Shown piece after piece: positions 42,078 through 52,729 of a stretch of 64,000 nt of DNA (within the stretch, counting starts at the first letter, position 1; the number at the start of each line of letters is the position of its first letter). The stretch lies in assembly GCA_946406115.1 (NCBI GenBank), contig OX291550.1, positions 22,668,722 to 22,732,721 on the forward strand. The letters are read 5' to 3'. The notes below the pieces were generated by a model, which ran no database searches, had not been told where the DNA came from, and was given only the letters and a program-made list of their open reading frames with translations. A program made the position numbers and the translations under genes. This DNA comes from Apoda limacodes (taxonomy: Eukaryota > Arthropoda > Insecta > Lepidoptera > Limacodidae).

Positions 42078-43649
42078 TGTGAGGTCCCCCTCTCACCCTC
42101 TTACATCCCCAGCCTATCGCTTAGTAAAAGACTTGTGATATGACGTGATTATTTATTTAATTCTATTAAATAATTAAAAACATTACCAAACATGGCATTG
42201 TACACGCTGTCGTTCTCGTGCGCGTTCGACAATATTAGATACCTCGTTCCGTTGTTGTGTTGCGTATTGTCCGCCTTAGTCACTCCTTTCGCTTGTCCAT
42301 GCGTTAAAGACTGGTTTACAGTCGTGCGTAGACTCTCTCTATCTCTTTCTCTCCCTCTCGTTTCAGCTCAGCTATGTTGTGTATATCCCTTGAAAACTCG
42401 TACTACCGGAAATTATCCACTCTTTTATCTCGTTTTATTCACCTGGAATTGGTACAAATACAAGTGTATATATTTTGAACACAAAAGACGTTGTCTGCTG
42501 CAAAAGAAAAATCTCCCTTTTGGGAAAATAGATAGTCCTTTCCTTGTCTCCAAAGTCGTAATTTCTGTTCCACGAAGTTTAGGCTTCAGAGATCAGAAAG
42601 TAAGACTTGCCCCATGGATGACCGGAGATGGTAAAAGGTCAATCACCCTCAATCCAGAAAGGCCTTTCCGAAAAGCGCTTTCCTTTTTTACACAAGGACT
42701 ATCTAGACCAAACTACGTTACAGTCTGAAAATACGACACTTAGAAACAAACAAAAGTTCTCACAAAATTACAATAAGTGTCGAGTTATTTATTTACGTTA
42801 ATCAAATTACGGGTTAGGATGGGCTCTCCGAGCCTGGAGTAAAAAATGTGTTGCTGAAATAAACCGGGTTAATACACACAATATTTCCAAAGAGTGATCT
42901 TCTGAGTAATATCTACTTTTATAACACAAATAAGTTCAAGTTTTAATGAATTTAAATATATCTTTACTCAAGATTCGAAATCTACGTTATTATTGGAAAC
43001 TCTATTAGAAACAATTAAGGATTGAGTACATTTCGAACTAGTTTGCTAGAATATTTACAGTTTTACTGAAAATTGATTATGCAGTTATACTTAGCTTTGA
43101 ACAAAGGTCTCCGTACGTTAACACGTAACACTCTCACAGTTCACTTGTTAGCCACGTGTTAGCCTTCCTTTAGTTAAAAAATGACTCCTACGTGTTAGCC
43201 TTACTTAAGTTAGAAAATGACTGCCACGATTCCCGCCTTCCTTCTGCCATGCGCTGGCGCACCTTTGTGTCGGAGCAAAGCTGTAACTCTCAATTATACG
43301 TTAGTGTTATTCGGCCTTATCGCCTTTGCAATAAGCCCGTAAATCTCTTATTCTTATAACTATGCGAAAACCATCCCTTACGCGAATTATCTGTCTCGTA
43401 CGCACTTGTACGTCTTTCTCGCTCTTGAATTTTTGGCGCGTTGATGCATCTCAAAACCGACCATCTGTTACTTAATCATTTCTAAGAAAGTTCGCTCGTC
43501 CCAAAAGGTTCAAACGCAACAAAAAATATTGTACCTGACCTAAGCATTCCAGGCAAATGTACAAGTTTTAAATATTTTGAAACCTCGAAGTTATAACTAA
43601 TTTGTTACATAATTGAAATTTATTTAGGTACACCCGTGTGGACCTGACA
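42078..43649 (-). repeat. 5' LTR of the non-autonomous element
   Basis: 1572 bp. It carries the second, identical copy of the antisense 178-codon frame at 42192-42728. TSD copy CTGA at 43650-43653. Confidence 0.85.
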
Positions 43650-43755
43650 CTGACCACCTTCAATACACAATGAACTATTATCATATTTTAAGATGACCCA
43701 TTTTTGAAGTGTATTATTATAATATCATTTTTAATACATAAAAATATTTGTTCGA

Positions 43756-43905
43756 CTTCGATCTCCATTATAGTTATCTTAATAACAGAAAGGTATTTGT
43801 TCAGGTAGAAATTAATATCTACGACAAACACCGATTCGCAAATCACTATTAATCTTGTCGAGACTCGGTTCTCGCTCTCAGTACCAACGCTCCGATCGAA
43901 CACTG
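43756..43905 (+). repeat. dispersed repeat shared with 13318-13470
   Basis: ATTATAGTTATCTTAATAAC and AAATCACTATTAATCTTGTC align with the earlier copy. It lies just outside the LTR element. Confidence 0.6.
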
Positions 43906-45072
43906 AAGTCCACTGCGACACATTGCATCCACAGAACCTAAACCTCTTCGTCACCTCCTCAAAAATTTACCACTTTTTCGAGGCCTGAATTACTTGAAGT
44001 AAGCTTAGAAGTCAGGGTATTGACCAAAACTACAATGGGTGGTGTTTTGAAGTTAAATTGATCTAAATATACAAGACCTAATTTGATATTTTTTTTGTAA
44101 TTACTGCATTTTTCGGCCTAAAAACTTTTTGGAAATGGGTGATTTTGGCGCCAGGAGTAGCGATACTAAAAAAAATAAAATTGAGCAGAAACAACATAAA
44201 AACCACTATCTTTTGCTGCATACATATTATCTTTAGATCACCTTCTATTCAATTAAAATATCATTTTTGAAAAACGGTAAAAAAGGGCCTAATGACCTTT
44301 CGTTGGTGGCAATTGGTGCAACTCTAGCTACAACTTCTGTCAGAAAAATTGTTTTTGATCTGACCCCTCTGTTCAATAGTAGCCTCAAAAAAACCGAAAT
44401 TTTCATGTTTAATTAAAATTTCGTGCTTGAAAATGGCTTTATTTTTTTTCACACCACGGGGAGCAAAATGACCCAAAAATTTGTGACCAGCGCACAAAAT
44501 AACCCCTTAGAAAAGTCTTTCAGCCATTCGCAAAAAAAATCAACAAAACTTACCAGGCGACTGGCCTATAATGTATAACTTATAGCTGAAAAATTTTTAC
44601 CGCGCACCTCAAAAGTAAAAATAACGACGTAAGTGAATATCTGAAATTTACTTTTTTTATTATTTTCCACCTCCTCACGCCCCCAACCCCTTAAAGATTA
44701 TCTGATGATAAAGTTACTTCTTAATAAGGGTAACAAAAAAGTTTTGTCAATATTTCTCGAAATTGCTAAAAATTTTTTTTTCGTTATCAATCCCCATATC
44801 TCCGCTTTTTTGAATAATTTCCAAAAATTTAATCGACTAAAAAATACATACAATTGTCGAACAAGCTCACGAAATTTGACGAGAATCGGTTAAAAAACCT
44901 GTAGAGGTTTCCGGTTATCCACTGGACAGACAGACGATAAATTATTGCCAAAGCTGAAACGGACACGCTTCGCGCTCGCTCGGTCAGTTAAAGTAAACGT
45001 GCTCAAGAAAAACGAAAATGTGTTAAGTAATAAAAACCCATCTGAATTTCAAAGTATATTAATAAATAATGT
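43906..45072. repeat. repeat-like block, class unknown
   Basis: The end at about 44905-44995 (TAGAGGTTTCCGGTTATCCA, GAAACGGACACGCTTCGCGC, TCGCTCGGTC) looks like a recurrent lepidopteran repeat terminus. No coding content could be identified upstream. Confidence 0.35.
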
Positions 45073-45195
45073 ATACTCGAGAATAAAATAGTGCCTCATT
45101 CCAATGAAGTACGGTAGCCTCAAAATAATGTTACGATTGTTGCTCGTGCGTTAAAATTGCCTTCCGGCTTCCGAATGATTAACAAGCGGAATACA
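45073..45195 (+). repeat. dispersed repeat, paired with 2787-2905
   Basis: GAATAAAATAGTGCCTCATT, ACGGTAGCCTCAAAATAATG and TTGCCTTCCGGCTTCCGAAT; near-identical to the first copy. Confidence 0.65.
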
Positions 45196-45339
45196 ATATA
45201 ATGAAAATAATCTTTCTTCTTCTAAGCGGCAAAAATTGAATGTACGGCAATTATTTCAACATTCGCTGCATTGAATGCGAATCCATTATAATTATATCCC
45301 GCAACTTTAATCATTGCGAAATTTGTGGCTTGGAACCGA

Positions 45340-45490
45340 CACATCACATAGAACGTAATCAAAACGGCTAGCTTAAAATCAAAAGGATTGAAAGAAAGGC
45401 TTCCCGCAAATACTTCCACCAAAGAAGATTTGGAAGCAAATGAAGAACTAAATTACTTAGACATACAGGCCATAGTAAACAGTAACTGCC
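45340..45490 (+). other. coding-like stretch of unknown origin
   Basis: The plus frame from about 45354 reads TASLKSKGLKERLPANTST, then KEDLEANEELNYLDIQAIV, a charged soluble-looking peptide, ending where the MITE-like repeat starts at about 45490. A possible donor GTAAAC lies at 45475. The opposite strand is also open (45422-45222) with a hydrophobic translation, so either or both may be chance. I do not recognise it. Confidence 0.25.
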
Positions 45491-45499
45491 TAACTATCA

Positions 45500-45602
45500 C
45501 GGTTCATGACTTACAGTCTGTTGACAGATGGACGGATGGACAGCGGAGTCTTAGTAATAGGGTTTCGGTAATTACCCTTTGGGTATGGAACCCTAAAAAT
45601 GA
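45500..45602 (+). repeat. partial MITE-like repeat
   Basis: CACGGTTCATGACTTACAG, GACGGATGGACAGCGGAGTC and GTAATTACCCTTTGGGTATG match the right-hand part of 60238-60535. Confidence 0.65.
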
Positions 45603-45719
45603 TGACTCAACAGTAGATTCGTTAAAGTAATTATGGAACCACTAAATTAAAAATGATAATGTTAAATTTACAATGTATTGTATGTGGAGCTGCTTTTCCG
45701 GGCACGTCTGCCGGGTCCG

Positions 45720-45930
45720 CTATATTGTAAATGCGATAGTAACTCTGTATATATGTTAACTCTTCACGCTTAAACCGCTGTACCGATTAAGATGAAATTT
45801 GGCATGGAGATAGTTTAAGTCCCAGGGAAGGATTTCATAGGTAACTTGAAAACGTCAAGTGTTAGTCGGTTATTTTTATAATTGAGGAGTTGCCGTTAAA
45901 ATCCTACATCGATACATCGATTTAGGACGG
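45720..45930 (+). repeat. SINE/Helitron-like element
   Basis: TAAATGCGATAGTAACTCTG, TTAAACCGCTGTACCGATTA, AGATGAAATTTGGCATGGAG, GTTTAAGTCCCAGGGAAGGA and GTCAAGTGTTAGTCGG. Same family as 2300-2600 and 29570-29795. Confidence 0.7.
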
Positions 45931-47220
45931 GTGAAACCGCGCTTAAAAGTTGGTCAGTAATAAAATGTCGAAATTGATTTTATTCTAAAGATTTTGTTTA
46001 AACGCAAAATACACAAGAAATAATAAAACAGACTTAAATAAATGCTTTTATTTTAGTAAATCAAAACTAACTCACAGTTGTTAATCACAGCGATGTAGAT
46101 CTTTGCCTATCTCAAAAGCGGATTTTTAGTATTAGTTGAATAATTCCGTACACAGTCATGAAATAAAAACCGTCGTCGGTTTTTTTATATTGTACTTGTT
46201 ACCAGATGTTACTATTCAGAACTAGGTAAGAAATCAGATTCATTAGGATTCAAACATTAACTTATTTGAGTTTGTATCAGTGTATTTCAATCCGCACCCT
46301 TTCAAGCAATAAAATAGACTGAAATGGATGACGAAATTTTTTTTTTACCATAATTTAATTATTTTGAAGTTTATATAAATTATATAATTTTAACTTTAAT
46401 ATGTATACTCAACAAATCGAGCTGTTTCCCTACTGCCCTGCAGTAAGACTTACAATGGCTTAGGTAAGATTTTGAATTTGTCTAAGGCGTATTTTGTGAA
46501 TAATGATGAGACGTCTGCAGTTACTAAGTATTCAATAAATAACTTAGATATATCGTTTTCTTACTTATTTCACAAAAGTGTCTAAGTCCTGCAAAAAAGT
46601 CGGCCCTGCTGACTAGTCAAGCAATAAATTTGAACTTTTATATTGCTGGGGCTTTGCAATAAACCAACATTTTTATTGATGCTACTCGTCGTGATGGGAA
46701 ATCAGCTTTATTCTACGATAGTTCACAATTTTTCAGAATCTGTTTTTTTTCTATTTAAAACTTTTATTTACGCTCATATTACTAAGAAGTTACTAAAATA
46801 AAAGCACCGAAATGCATCAATCAATATAATTTATTTGCTTGGTTGTCTAATTTTAATTAATTGGCTGTGATTGCTAGTATTATTTAATATTTGGCTGTGA
46901 TTGTCTAGTCGTACGATTATTAGGACCCCTCGGCGTTACCGAATGTAACCTAAGTTCTAAGAAGTAAGTCCCTGGTATGAAAGAGGAAAATCTATCCCTA
47001 ATACTAATTATCACCTAAGTTATAATGATTCCTAAGTAACTTAACCTTAAGATGCGTCTAGTCAATCTATTCTTAGCAGTGGCGAAACAAGAATTGTAAA
47101 TTGTTAAAGTCATTTCCCTTATTACATTTGTACGTATTTATTTATCGTAACACAGATAGTATCCCTGGCTATACTACGGTGGCAGACAGTCGTGATGGTA
47201 TCATCCGCTTCTAAGTAAAA
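45931..47220. other. unassigned AT-rich sequence
   Basis: No supported feature. Confidence 0.4.
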
Positions 47221-47227
47221 ATCATGC

Positions 47228-48785
47228 ATGTTACCTCATTGTGATGTTATACCAACTAAACTATGTATGGGAACTATGGTAATTACTAGTACAAAAAACT
47301 CTATACTTGATCCTTTACAATCTGATTTCCGCCCTACGGCTACAGCACTTGTAAAAATCCCCTACGATATCCGTGAAGGCATGGAGCATAAAAAAGTCAC
47401 TATACTATCCTTGCTTGACTTTAGCAATGCTTTCAACACGGATGATCTTGATGTTCTAGTGGGCACTTAAAGTTCGCTTAACGTATCTCCAACGGCTATT
47501 GACTGGTTTCTCAATTATCTGTGTGGTTGTCGGCAGACAATGACTCTATATCTACCTGGTGTGAAACTTTCGCTGATGTCCCACAGGCCGGCGTGCTGTC
47601 TCCTTTACTTTTTTCAATATTCATAAATCCCATTAATTCTCATATTTCTTCTCTCTACCATCTTTATGCAGACATGCAGACGATGTCCAGATATATGAGC
47701 AATCTTCAATTGAAAATCTGCCTCAAGCTATAGCTGACATAAATTATGATCTGACTCGTAATATAGATTGTAGTGAGTCCTACGGTCTGAAAATAAATCC
47801 TGTTAAAACTTAAGTTATAATTGTTGGCAGCTCGCACCTCTTAACAAAATTGAATTTTAACTCCATTCCACCAGTATATTTAAAAAATGTCTTAATCCCT
47901 TATAGTGACTTAGTTTTCACTACCTAGGAATAGAAATTGGCCGTTTCTTAACATGGGCGGACCCCATGAATGAAATTAGCAAGAAATTGTTCGCGGCTAA
48001 CAGCTCTTTGAGGCGACTGCGGAATTTCTTACATATTCCCTCTAAAATTGCTTTGGCACAAACGTTACTCATTCCTTTTCTCGATTATGCCGACGTTAGC
48101 TATCCTGGCCTTACAGTGGTGCAACTTAATAAGTTTAAGCGACTCCAAAATGTATGTATCAGGTTCATATTTGGGCTGCGCTAAATTTACCATATTTCAG
48201 AATACCGATCAAAGCTGAATTGGCTCCCAATTCGTTAACGCCGTAGTACTCATATTCTATGCTTTCTGTATAAAGTTCTGTTGAACCCATCAGCACCATC
48301 ATCCCTAAAAGAGCGTTTCCAATTTCTGGGTTTATCTGCAAATCGACCTTCCACAAAGTTTGTTGTTAAAATCCCCACATATGTTACGCAACATTACAAC
48401 GATTCTTATACAGTCAACGCAATCAAACTCTGGAATGCTTTGCTCTTGGATATTAGACGTGCACAAACTTTATCGATGTTTAAAAAAATGATTCATTCTC
48501 ATTAATTTAAACAGATATTATATATTATTGAAATAATTTAAATATACATGTATTCATGTTGTATGTATTAATTGATTGTAATATCTGTATTGATATATCT
48601 ATGTATCTTTAATATATTACCTGCACTTCCTATCTCCCGTATTTATTTTGTAATTTTCTTTACTCAAAGGTTGTCTCGAAGAAATCGCTCATAAGTGCCT
48701 CGGCGATGCCTAAACCCGCATATTCACAATAGGTCTTTGAAGTTAGTTAGTTAAGTTTAGACAAACGCAAAATAAAGTATACCCA
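47228..48785 (+). pseudogene. CR1/L2-like non-LTR RT remnant with 3' end
   Basis: RT palm: DPLQSDFRPTATALVK, VTILSLLDFSNAFNTDDLD (catalytic D in LLDFSNAF), VPQAGVLSPLLFSIFINP (PQG read as PQA) and LYADMQ where YADD should be. C-terminal blocks FAANSSLRRLRNFLHIPSKI, LLIPFLDYADVSYPGL, FKRLQNVCIRFIFGLR and VNAIKLWNALLLDIRRAQ follow through shifted frames to about 48505. The 3' UTR has TCTCGAAGAAATCGCTCATA and ends near CGCAAAATAAAGTATACCC. The second catalytic Asp is lost and stops are present, so it is dead. The GHS usually between FRP and TATAL is absent. Confidence 0.8.
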
Positions 48786-48889
48786 AATTTGAAGTTTTTT
48801 TTTTCGATATTTATCCGTTATATTAAAAAAATTGCCCTTGAACTATTAAAAAAAAAAAGATTTTAGAAGAAAAAAATAACTAACAAATT

Positions 48890-49352
48890 TGGTTTCGCCC
48901 CTTAACGCTTGCCGCGCCGCCATACGAACGGCAATTTGCGCTGCCAGTAGCTGTGGCCGAACTGATAGAACGTAACAAACGTTCTAAAGTGTTTGCAAGT
49001 TATCTGGCTATTGCGCGAAGTTGGTTGGCAAGGCTTAAGACCGAGGACAACTGCATAGTTTTGTCTGGACAAGAAATCTTGGAGGAGATCGAGAAATTCT
49101 ATGGACAGTTATACACGTCGACATCGAAAACAGTTGGCAGTTCAGATAAAGATCCTAGAGCTAGACTGACCGGCCACTATACCAAAAAATATACCGGACA
49201 TCAGTTTGTACGAGATTAGTATGGTTCTAAAACAGCTTCGAAACAATAAGGCACCGGGTAATGTTGGAGTTACGGCTGACCTTCTTAAAGCGGGTGGAAA
49301 ACTGGTACTAAAAGTCTTTCAGTCTTTTAATACCGTCATACTCGAAGGAAAA
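48890..49352 (+). pseudogene. RTE-clade non-LTR RT fragment
   Basis: LTKLK-like WLARLKTEDNCIV, ILEEIEKFYGQLYTST, DPRARLTGHYTKK, then after a one-base shift ISLYEISMVLKQLRNNKAPG, VTADLLKAGGKLVLKVFQ and VILEGKR followed by TAG. This is the linker and first RT block of a lepidopteran RTE element. It is truncated before the catalytic motifs. Confidence 0.75.
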
Positions 49353-49498
49353 AGGTAGCAGCGGGAAAATTTATGTTATGGCAGCTTAACAACAGATTAG
49401 ATTAGATTTTACAAAAGATTTCTGGAGTAGGTGGTCTACCGTAGGATAACGTCGTGAGGACGGTCTCGCTTTCCTTTTCCTCCTAACTCTATTCTAGT

Positions 49499-50055
49499 AT
49501 GCGGTATCATCTAGGAGCTGTTGTCCTGAGGGATATTTTGAGTTATCACCCTCAGGTGCCCCTGCCGACGGACGTCCTGGATCTCTCGTCCGGCCTGCAG
49601 TTGGCCGATGAAAGGTTCCACCTACCTGGTCTTGTGGAGCTTCTGCTTGGCGCTGATGTCCTTGGAATGCTCGGACTGGACAAGGCCATGTTACTCCAGC
49701 CAGGTGGGTTGGTCGCTGTTCTGACTGATCTTGGATCTGTTATTATGGGCCCAGCACATTCTCTCGCCGCTTAGGCGTCGACGGATTCGTCGGTGCAGGT
49801 GGAACTCTCGCTCGCTCACTCCCTTCAGTGTTTTTGGGAAATCGAAGAACCCCCCCCGGCATCACGGACTCGACCAGTCGACGAAGAGTGCGAGTCGTAT
49901 TATATCTCCAATACGTTTAAGTTCTGGTCGGTTTTTTACTGGACTGCCTTTCTTATTTCCTCGTCCGTACCTGGGTGACTCCTGGAAATTAGCCGAAAAA
50001 AGGTTGTTATCCATGGAGCGCCGGATTGTAGATGATACTAGTTTTAAAACAAATT
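49499..50055 (+). pseudogene. BEL/Pao pol remnant, protease to RT start
   Basis: LQLADERFHLPGLVELLLGA, DVLGMLGL and GSVIMGPA, then after an in-frame TAG (49772-49774) LAHSLQCFWEIEEPPP and DEECE. This is the aspartic protease C-terminal part and the linker to RT of a BEL/Pao polyprotein. A frameshift near 49900 moves reading to SSGRFFTGLPFLFPRPYLGD and KRLLSMERRIVDDTSFKTNF. The rest of RT, RNase H and most of integrase are missing before 50822. Confidence 0.75.
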
Positions 50056-50812
50056 TTGAGGTAGCAGTTGCCTTTGAAATTTTTTTTAGCAATATTCCAT
50101 TAAAAACAACTGAATATCTAAACTAAAGTCCACTTTTAGCGGAAAAATAATAAAAACTAGTGTTCCTGAAAGTAAAGTTCTCTTTGTATTTAAACCCATT
50201 AGTCCTACGGATATCATAAATATATTTAAAACATTAGAAATAAAAAACACCACAGACCTTTGGGGACTTTCTGTAAAAACTATAAATTCAATAATTCATG
50301 TTATAGCACAACTCTTAGCCATAATTTTCAATAGTTGTGATGATAGTGGTATGTTTCCTGATGAGATATAACTTAGCAAAGTTATACCTCTTTTTAAATC
50401 AAGTAATTCAACAGATCCTAATAATTTTCGGCCTATTTCAACTTCATTACCTGTACTCAGTAAAGTTTTTGAAATAATCATACTTTGTCAAATGTTAAGC
50501 CATTTCTGTATTACAGGTCAAATTTTAAGCCATTTCTGTATACATCCTGTCATCCTGCATGGGTAAACCAAATTAAAATGGAAATAATATAAAATTGTAC
50601 CACTTTAATTTTTTATTTAAGACTGATTGTATTTTTAGTTTTTATGATGTTTTTTTAAAGAGTAACTATCGAGTTTCTTGCCGGATTCTTCTCGGTAGAA
50701 ATCAACAACATTGTTAACCGGATTTCAAAAAATAGTATTTCATAACTTTGACGATTCAAAAGTGATTGTAAAGTCCTAATTTGAATAAACCATTTTGACT
50801 TTGACTTTGATT
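50056..50812 (+). pseudogene. non-LTR fragment joined into the BEL/Pao remnant
   Basis: VAVAFEIFFSNIPLKTT, ILFVFKPISPTD-like and DLWGLSVKTINSIIHVIAQL lead to SKVIPLFKSSNSTDPNNFRP and VLSKVFEIIILCQML, the N-terminal RT region of the family seen at 5640-6415. At about 50500 it jumps to a 3' UTR (GAGTTTCTTGCCGGATTCTT) ending in GACTTTGACTTTGATTTT. The RT core is deleted. It sits between two parts of one BEL/Pao pol, so it inserted there. Confidence 0.75.
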
Positions 50813-50821
50813 TTTTAGTCG

Positions 50822-51100
50822 CTTCAACGAATTACGCAATTGTTCCACCGGTGGTGGTCCTCAGAGTACTTACATTTGTAACAGCAACGGGTTCGGTGGA
50901 CGGATAAAACCAACCCCCCGCGCCTCGGAAACCTCGTCCTCTTAAAGGACTCAAATTTACCGCCCTTGCAATGGCGTTTAGGTCGTATAGTACAATTAGT
51001 CCCCGGTTCGGACGGAATCCCGCGGGTCGCACATATCATGGTAGGGGATCCAGTGCTGAAGCGTGCCGTCGCGAAGCTTTCTCGATTGCCAGTAGATTGA
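50822..51100 (+). pseudogene. BEL/Pao integrase C-terminus
   Basis: The plus frame reads QRITQLFHRWWSSEYLHL, a TAA at 50879-50881, then QQRVRWTDKTNPPRLGNLVL, LKDSNLPPLQWRLGRIVQL and GSDGIPRVAHI, ending KLSRLPVD and a stop at 51098-51100. The LPPLxWRLGRIVQLxPGSDGxxRVA block is diagnostic of the C-terminal integrase region of BEL/Pao. It is followed within 55 bp by a purine-rich tract and a probable LTR. Confidence 0.85.
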
Positions 51101-51154
51101 TGGCTCTGGCTTGTTTTATCCCCATCCATACACGGTCTGGCTAGGGCGGGGGTT

Positions 51155-51880
51155 TGTTCGGAAAAGACTTCAATGAGTCATCCGTTCGGACGGAGACGGG
51201 ATAGATATCATTTTTGTTCGCGTCATTTTTGCGGCGCGCTAGTCAGTCTCGCCCAACCGTTCGTGAGGCGACCCGCGTGCACGATTTAGATAAGAATTTG
51301 TCAGCTGTCGGTATAGGTATATAGAACATTGGAGTGAAATTTTGATGTTAAGGACAATTTCGTCATCGTCATCAAGTGCAATTGAAGAGGAGATCGTCGA
51401 GGAGACGCGTCACGTGTAATAAACTAACATTTTACTCATTAACAAATACATACATAAATTCACCCCATACTTACTCGTGAACTCGCGACCAGCCTAGAAC
51501 TACCGTAAGATAATTCTTCTTCGTGGCCTAGTTAAGGCCAATTGTGGCCCATTTTTAATAAAAAGATTTCATAAAGGAAATTCCTGGAGAGTCTATTTGA
51601 TAGTCTAAAAGTCTCTAACGCGGCCCTAAAAGGATTTCATAAAGGAAATTCCATAAGGAACCTTATTAATCTAAAAGGACTATCAATAAAATTCTCACAC
51701 TGTCGGCCCCAATTCCCTTGGTATAAATAAAGCACTTACTATGAGACGAACGCCGCGTATGAGTTCAGATACTAGTCCTCGTGCTCATCGATCCCGCGGA
51801 CTCCCGACTCGCGAATGATATCGTTCATTAATATTGGTTTATCTTCGGAGATAGTATACGGCCTGTCTTAAAACCTGACA
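51155..51880 (+). repeat. probable BEL/Pao 3' LTR
   Basis: A purine-rich AGGGCGGGGG (51143-51152) immediately precedes TGTTCGGAAAAG, and the sequence ends AAACCTGACA at 51880, giving TG...CA ends and about 726 bp. AATAAA at about 51727 could be its polyadenylation signal. An internal duplication of GATTTCATAAAGGAAATTCC lies at about 51568 and 51631. No second LTR was found in the window. Confidence 0.55.
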
Positions 51881-51899
51881 ATTTTAAAAAGAGGCCCGC

Positions 51900-52729
51900 T
51901 TTTTTTTTTTTTATTTTTTCTGAGCCATAAGAAAGGCCATCAGATTGCGGAAATCTGTCGGTGTCGGGACTTGCACTTTGATGCCGCGCTCGGCATCATT
52001 GCGGGCGTGCGTATAATTAATACGGTTGGCCTTCATCGCGTTTGCAATGTTTGGCCAGGCCCCTTTGTCTTTGATGACAACAGGGGGCGGAGTTTTTTCC
52101 TTCCGTCCCGAAGTAGGCAGTCGGCCTGCGAAGAGGTGGCGGCGGGGGTGGTGTCCATGGCGACTGGCTCAGGGCTGGCCGCCGAGGTGGACGGGGAAGC
52201 GCTAGGCGCTTTGAGGCGTTTAGCCTCAGAATCGGAGGGATGGGGAGAAGACTCCTGAGTGGATACCGCCGAAGCCTTTTTGGACTTGGCGGTCCTCTTC
52301 CGCTTCTTGCCCTTTTTGGTCTCCAGGCCATCCACTTTGAAGCCTTCGTCGTCCTCATTAGAGGACAACGCCGACTCAGTGGACATTACAGTTTCTGGGG
52401 ACAGGACAGCGGTCGCTGACGGGGCTAGGGTCGGGGGCGACGGGGTAGCGAGTGACCGAGAAGGGGTCACATCAGCTACCGGAGTGGGGGGACAATTTGG
52501 CACAGGGGCCCGAAGAGCGCGGCGGCAGAGAGAGCACGTGCGGGGAGAGCGAGAGCGCGAACAAGTGGGCTAGCGGCAAACACAGAGAGGGCACGGAATT
52601 GTCGTACGCAGTGAGGGCAGCCACAGCCTGGGAAGAGCAGGCTTGGACCAGATCTGAGTGATCACGAAGACAAGCTTAGATGATCTCCCATATCTGGTCC
52701 CGGGACATGCCTTTGAGTACTTCGGCCAT
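51900..52729 (-). pseudogene. gag-like ORF1 5' fragment of a jockey-related element with A-tail
   Basis: From ATG at 52729 (MAEVLKGMSRDQIWEII, stop after 17 codons) through a Ser/Pro/Thr-rich and Lys-rich open frame (52503-52033; KKGKKRKRTAKSKKAS) to a PRE_C2HC-like beginning. The latter reads, after a one-base shift near 52065, GAWPNIANAMKANRINYTHA and VQVPTPTDFRNLMAFLMAQK. It ends in a run of A at 51912-51900 instead of continuing into zinc knuckles. The 5' half of ORF1 followed by poly(A) suggests a retrotransposed truncated transcript. Confidence 0.6.

Larger units (their letters stand above)
36213..43649 (-). mobile_element. recent LTR retrotransposon lacking coding capacity, minus strand
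   Basis: Two direct copies of about 1.57 kb (36213-37776 and 42078-43649) start TGTGAGGTCC and end GGACCTGACA on the plus strand, flanked by CTGA on both sides (36209-36212 and 43650-43653). A purine tract lies just inside the 36213-37776 copy: on the minus strand GGAGGGGGA (37785-37777) immediately precedes the LTR start TGTCAGGTCC. This places the element on the minus strand, with the 5' LTR at 42078-43649. LTRs that begin TGT and a 4-bp duplication fit BEL/Pao but are not decisive. The 4.3-kb interior has no gag, protease, RT or integrase motif that I can find, so it is a large non-autonomous (LARD-like) element. Confidence 0.85.

Noticed and set aside
36213..43649. Segmental duplication rather than LTRs
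   Set aside because: TG...CA ends, the CTGA target duplication and the adjoining polypurine tract fit an LTR insertion better.
45222..45422. Minus frame resembling a chemoreceptor transmembrane segment
   Set aside because: Hydrophobic translation of AT-rich DNA; no conserved receptor motif could be matched, and the opposite strand looks more coding-like.
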